Shown here one piece after another: positions 5,454 through 8,533 of a stretch of 8,533 bases of DNA (positions within the stretch are counted from its first letter, which is position 1; every line of letters begins with the position of its first letter). This DNA is from Flavobacteriales bacterium. GTDB lineage: Bacteria > Bacteroidota > Bacteroidia > Flavobacteriales_D > Crocinitomicaceae. The position numbers and the translations under genes are program-made. The notes beneath the pieces are model-generated. The model saw nothing but the letters and a program-made list of their open reading frames with translations, ran no database searches and was not told the origin of the DNA. The DNA lies in assembly GCA_947461185.1 (NCBI GenBank), contig CANHJY010000069.1, positions 1 to 8,533 of the forward strand, given 5' to 3'.

Positions 5454-7805
5454 TCAAATTTTAATAACTTTTAATGTATTAATACCGATTTGAATAAAAT
5501 AGGTTCCATCTAATAAAGAGGTCATATCGATATTAAAATTCTCATTCATGATTCCTTGCGTCATAATTCTACCATTAAGGTCAAAAAGATAATATGACTC
5601 ACCTATTTGTGCGCCTTTTACATGGAGTGCATGACTAACTGGATTAGGAAAAATTTCGATATGATCAGATTTTTCAACAATTTCAAGCACACTTGCGTTA
5701 GAAATATGGAAATAATCAATCCCTCCCTCCGTAATATTTACATTCCCATCATCATCTGAAACGCTAAAAGAAACTTGCATTGAAGATGTCGGTGTAATGT
5801 AATCTAATAAACGAATACTCTTCGGAATCCATTGATAAAATTCACTAGAATTAGATCCTGTTTGATCGATCACTACACTTGTAATTCCGTTTGAAACAAT
5901 AACCTTAAGCGTATCGTCTGGTGGATTCCCGTGCAAACAGAAGAACCATCTCGAAAAATTTATATGTGGATTACTGTAAGTTGTTAAATCCATTGTTGGT
6001 GATGTTAATATTGTAAATCCCCCGTCTACATCATCGATATCATCATTGAGTGAAGGATCATTTCCTGTAACAAAGGCTTTATCCGAACAATCATAATCCA
6101 TATCAATGCCTGGTGCGGAACCACCATTTGTTGGATTAGGCACACCTCGTTCCCAAACCCCTGTTGTTGCTGTACCACTAACAATCCAACCATTATCGAA
6201 GGAGAACTCATCGTGATAACCTTTTGTTAATTGAACTGTAAGGGTACCTGTTGCATTATCAATTACTTGCTCGAAGCAATTCGTGTAATAGCCCCATTTT
6301 CCAACAGTAATCCAATAAGGCTCTTGATAAAACAGGGTAAGATTTTCTTGCCCCAATGCATTGGAAACACCATTATGTTCAATCAAATCTGTTTCTAGAA
6401 TAATTGTCGCATCAGGTATAGGGCTTCCAGTACCACTCTCAATCACATTAATTTGAAGTGGGTAAGGCGGAATGGCAACCAGTTGAACATTGAAATTGGT
6501 TACGAGACCATTGGTTAAAAGGACCGAATGTGTTTGCGGAAAATATCCCACCTTGCTGAATTCCACATTATAACTTCCACCATTCAAAATTCCAGTGGCA
6601 TAGTTTCCAATCAATGTAGATAAATCAAATTGATCGTTACCAACAATTTGAACCTTCACATTTTCAAGAGGTGATGCTGTTGCAAAATCTGTTATTGTAC
6701 CTTCTAAATACGATGCCTGCACGTAATTAGCTCCCAAAACAAATAAACCATCAGTAATATCTGCCGCTAGAATGGTTCCAGAAGGCAAAAAAGGATATAC
6801 GCCCCAGCAACCATCAAAACCTGGAGTTTGCGTTGGATAGGTATCATATTGTCCCACTTTAATAATATTGTATGGATAAGTCGCGTCATGAATAACGACA
6901 CCATCGGAATAATAACTCGTAACCAAAAAGTTATTTTTAACGTGCACATTATGTGGAATCACTACTGTCCCTGGAGAATTTTGAGTGCGGTCGACCTCAA
7001 AAATATTATTCAAATCTGAGATGTTATAACTTGTAATATAAGCACCTGAAACTTCATCAGTTGTAAATGCATAATTTCCATTATTGGATGGCCAAATGTT
7101 GTGCGTAAAATTGTTTGGTGTTATTTGCGTTGCGAGTAAAACGGGATTTGATTTATTTGATCCGTCCACAATACTAAAAAAACCATCTGAAATATGCGCT
7201 AAATACATGGTGTCATTTCGTACAAATCCATCGTGTACATACCAATTATCGAAAGTTCCAACTTCAATTGGACTCATAGGATTGGTAGAAACATCAAGGA
7301 TAATAGCACCGCCATTTCCGCGATTGGAACCAAAAATATAGGCGTAACCATTTTCATCCAGAAAACAAGTATGCGCAGACTGCCATGGATTACCCAAAGG
7401 TCCAGTATAGACCGCGGTTGGTAAATTCGTTGATTGTGGTAGTGGATTTAAATCAATAATAAGTAAGCCATCCTCAGCTTCTGTCGTTACATAAGCATAA
7501 TTACCATAAACACTTGGGTCACGCCAAATGGATTCCGTTCCACTTATCCAAAATACTTCTTGAGGCGCTGAAGGGTTGGTAACATCTACAATAGACGTTC
7601 CTTTGGAGGTCCCTACAATTGCATATTCATTTCCTAACTCATCAACATAACCCCAAACATCATTTAAATTGGCATCATGCAAGGATTGGTAATCAACATG
7701 AGAAAGTGAATCCATGTTCAATTGTGACCACAAGGTTGAACTTAAAAATGATAGAAAAACCAGCGATAATATTTTCATAAAAATTGTTTTATTAATGTTC
7801 GACAT
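5454..7805 (-). CDS. Secreted choice-of-anchor-B-like beta-propeller protein with T9SS type A sorting domain
   Basis: This large surface or secreted protein is exported by Sec and then by the type IX secretion system. The start at 7805 gives 783 residues; an internal ATG at 7778-7776 (residue 10) gives a cleaner signal peptide, MKILSLVFLSFLSSTLWSQ, and may be the true start. Residues about 40-358 are LVIVD-type repeats (YAIVGTSKGTSIVDVTNP, YAYVTTEAEDGLLIIDLNP and others) that form a propeller of the choice-of-anchor-B kind. Several blades carry a His followed by Asp, Asn or Thr. Two carboxypeptidase-regulatory-like beta sandwiches follow at about 363-443 and 449-527. Next is a jelly-roll-like module at about 530-703, rich in Asp and aromatics (DDVDGGFTILTSPTMDL, 591-607). 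The C-terminal sorting domain (about 716-783) holds IFPNPV, DLNGR and GTYFIQI. It carries no recognisable protease catalytic motif; binding or redox roles are guesses. The 36-residue membrane protein gene ends 10 bases upstream. Confidence 0.92.
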   Translation of the reverse strand: MSNINKTIFMKILSLVFLSFLSSTLWSQLNMDSLSHVDYQSLHDANLNDVWGYVDELGNEYAIVGTSKGTSIVDVTNPSAPQEVFWISGTESIWRDPSVYGNYAYVTTEAEDGLLIIDLNPLPQSTNLPTAVYTGPLGNPWQSAHTCFLDENGYAYIFGSNRGNGGAIILDVSTNPMSPIEVGTFDNWYVHDGFVRNDTMYLAHISDGFFSIVDGSNKSNPVLLATQITPNNFTHNIWPSNNGNYAFTTDEVSGAYITSYNISDLNNIFEVDRTQNSPGTVVIPHNVHVKNNFLVTSYYSDGVVIHDATYPYNIIKVGQYDTYPTQTPGFDGCWGVYPFLPSGTILAADITDGLFVLGANYVQASYLEGTITDFATASPLENVKVQIVGNDQFDLSTLIGNYATGILNGGSYNVEFSKVGYFPQTHSVLLTNGLVTNFNVQLVAIPPYPLQINVIESGTGSPIPDATIILETDLIEHNGVSNALGQENLTLFYQEPYWITVGKWGYYTNCFEQVIDNATGTLTVQLTKGYHDEFSFDNGWIVSGTATTGVWERGVPNPTNGGSAPGIDMDYDCSDKAFVTGNDPSLNDDIDDVDGGFTILTSPTMDLTTYSNPHINFSRWFFCLHGNPPDDTLKVIVSNGITSVVIDQTGSNSSEFYQWIPKSIRLLDYITPTSSMQVSFSVSDDDGNVNITEGGIDYFHISNASVLEIVEKSDHIEIFPNPVSHALHVKGAQIGESYYLFDLNGRIMTQGIMNENFNIDMTSLLDGTYFIQIGINTLKVIKI

Positions 7806-7815
7806 TTAATTAGCA

Positions 7816-7926
7816 TCAGAGAAAAAAGATGGCAGCAAGAATAAAAATCACAATAATCGCAAGGTACTGCCATATATCGACGAAATAAGGAAAATACTTC
7901 TTATACCAGGAGGTAATTTTATTCAT
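7816..7926 (-). CDS. Small single-span membrane protein, 36 residues, unknown function
   Basis: This short gene (ATG at 7926-7924, stop TGA at 7818-7816) encodes 36 residues. The N-terminal half is basic and aromatic (MNKITSWYKKYFPYF), with Lys at 3, 9 and 10 and five aromatic residues between 7 and 15. The C-terminal half, from about residue 18 to the last residue, is one unbroken hydrophobic helix (YLAIIVIFILAAIFFL, 21-36). The charge pattern predicts the N-terminus inside and the C-terminus ending within or just across the membrane. I do not recognise the family. The coherent layout of basic amphipathic head and full-length membrane helix is unlikely for random AT-rich sequence. It stands 10 bases before the start of the secreted T9SS protein on the same strand, which suggests co-transcription. 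On its other side it diverges from the E1 dehydrogenase gene. No Shine-Dalgarno is visible, as for most genes here. Confidence 0.6.
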   Translation of the reverse strand: MNKITSWYKKYFPYFVDIWQYLAIIVIFILAAIFFL

Positions 7927-8000
7927 TTAACAGTTAATATTAATAAAAGTTTAATCTGTCTAAGATAGCTAAAAACAGGCAGCAAAAGGATGAAAATGAT

Positions 8001-8008
8001 TATATTTG
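8001..8008 (+). promoter_or_regulatory. Candidate -7 box for the E1 dehydrogenase gene
   Basis: TATATTTG matches the Bacteroidota -7 consensus TAnnTTTG and lies 19 bases before the ATG at 8028. It is the same octamer as the boxes before secD and the GT2 gene. No TTG stands at the expected -33 distance, so promoter strength may depend on an activator or the box may be coincidental. Confidence 0.45.
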
Positions 8009-8018
8009 TTCAACAAAT
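8004..8018. repeat. Perfect 15-base palindrome overlapping the E1 -7 box
   Basis: ATTTGTT and AACAAAT flank a single central C, giving seven-base arms with no mismatch. The left arm contains the TTTG of the -7 box and the centre lies close to the expected transcription start. A dimeric regulator bound here would block the promoter, so an operator is possible. The same symmetry also places a near-consensus -7 box on the minus strand, so divergent overlapping promoters are the other reading. Confidence 0.4.
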
Positions 8019-8027
8019 TAACGCGCT

Positions 8028-8533
8028 ATGGCCAAGGAAAAATCAATTGAAACCGAAGAAGCGGTAGATTTTCAATCTTTTAAAAATCAAGTACTCAAGG
8101 ACTTTAGGTTAGCATGTATCTCCAGAGAAGCATCTCTTTTAGGTAGAAAAGAGGTTTTGACAGGAAAGGCCAAGTTTGGCATTTTTGGCGATGGCAAGGA
8201 ATTGGCACAGATTGCTCTAGCAAAACAATTTCGCAATGGTGATTTCCGATCCGGTTATTATCGTGACCAAACTTTAATGATGGCAATAGGTCAGCTTGAT
8301 GTTCAACAATATTTTTCAGGACTGTATGCGCATACAGACGAGAACATCGAACCCCAATCAGCAGGACGCCAAATGGGTGGACATTATTCTACCCGTAATT
8401 TGGATGCCAATGGAAACTGGAAAAATCTCATGGAACAAAAAAACAGTTCTGCTGACATTTCACCAACTGGTGGGCAAATGCCGAGACTTTTAGGATTAGC
8501 ACAGGCTTCCAAAATATATCGCAATCACAAAGA
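8028..8533 (+). CDS. E1 component of a thiamine-diphosphate 2-oxoacid dehydrogenase (likely fused alpha/beta), 3' end off the window
   Basis: The first 168 residues are visible and the frame is open to the right edge. E1 enzymes decarboxylate a 2-oxoacid with thiamine diphosphate and pass the acyl group to the lipoyl domain of E2 in a cytoplasmic complex, here probably of branched-chain or related 2-oxoacids. Recognisable parts are SREASLLGRKEVLTGK (about 32-47), FGIFGDGKELAQIALAKQF (50-68, corresponding to the Gly-rich GQE region of E1 alpha), FRSGYYRDQTLMMAIG (73-88, the YRD motif near the cofactor) and SADISPTGGQMPRLLGLAQA (143-162). The F-GDGKE form is typical of the single-chain Bacteroidota E1 that joins the alpha and beta parts. 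The exact substrate cannot be told from this fragment. The start ATG at 8028 is the first in frame after a -7 box. It is transcribed away from the small membrane protein gene. Confidence 0.88.
   Translation, partial: MAKEKSIETEEAVDFQSFKNQVLKDFRLACISREASLLGRKEVLTGKAKFGIFGDGKELAQIALAKQFRNGDFRSGYYRDQTLMMAIGQLDVQQYFSGLYAHTDENIEPQSAGRQMGGHYSTRNLDANGNWKNLMEQKNSSADISPTGGQMPRLLGLAQASKIYRNHK

Larger units (their letters stand above)
7927..8027. promoter_or_regulatory. Divergent promoter region between small membrane protein and E1 dehydrogenase
   Basis: These 101 bases separate two divergent start codons and must hold both promoters. They are very AT-rich. The plus-strand -7 box and a palindrome at 8004-8018 are the clear elements. 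For the minus strand several imperfect -7 boxes exist (TTAATTTG at 8021-8014, with TTG 22 bases further upstream at 8046-8044; TATCTTAG nearer the gene), none convincing. No small gene or RNA is evident. Confidence 0.5.

Noticed and set aside
7084..7341. Plus-strand open frame of 85 codons inside the propeller gene
   Set aside because: It is antisense to a strongly supported coding region with clear repeats; its translation shows no recognisable feature.
7778..7819. Frame of 13 codons starting at the TGATG overlap after the small membrane protein
   Set aside because: It is very short, has no distinctive composition, and overlaps the start of the propeller gene; no reason to think it is translated.
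7935..7960. AT-rich partial palindromes such as TTAATATTAA upstream of the small membrane protein
   Set aside because: Such motifs are expected by chance in this composition and cannot form a stable structure.

Overview
The window is an AT-rich piece of a Bacteroidota genome, most likely a marine or aquatic member of the Flavobacteriales. Four things point there. One large secreted protein ends in a type IX secretion (T9SS) type A sorting domain. The SecD has the phylum's long charged insertion. The E1 dehydrogenase starts like the fused alpha/beta form common in the phylum. Starts mostly lack Shine-Dalgarno sequences and are instead preceded by Bacteroidota-type -7 boxes (TAnnTTTG). Assignment below phylum level is inference.

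Layout: everything from position 7926 down to position 1 is on the minus strand; only the last 506 bases are on the plus strand. In minus-strand order the genes are: a 36-residue membrane protein (7926-7816); a 783-residue secreted beta-propeller protein with a T9SS tail (7805-5454); a likely terminator hairpin and a -7 box (5439-5398); a compact five-gene cluster of polyprenyl-phosphate-type GT2 glycosyltransferase, HAD phosphatase, MORN-repeat secreted protein, lipoprotein and GT4 glycosyltransferase (5377-1285); and secD or the SecD part of secDF (1163 to beyond the left edge) behind its own well-formed promoter. On the plus strand, an E1-type 2-oxoacid dehydrogenase begins at 8028 and runs off the right edge. 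It is divergent from the small membrane protein, and a palindrome sits between them.

How the genes may work together: the five-gene cluster is packed tightly (two 4-base ATGA overlaps, a 1-base gap and a 23-base gap) and mixes two glycosyltransferases and a sugar-phosphatase-like enzyme with two exported proteins. It may make and handle an envelope glycan, but the substrates cannot be read from the sequence. The propeller protein is a surface or secreted protein that depends on Sec and T9SS. SecD helps drive Sec export of such proteins.

I see no CRISPR array, insertion sequence, tRNA, rRNA, phage gene or defence system. The most notable less-described items are the 36-residue membrane protein, the glycosyltransferase/MORN/lipoprotein cluster with its Cys-less HAD enzyme, the His-ring propeller, and the palindrome at the divergent promoter.
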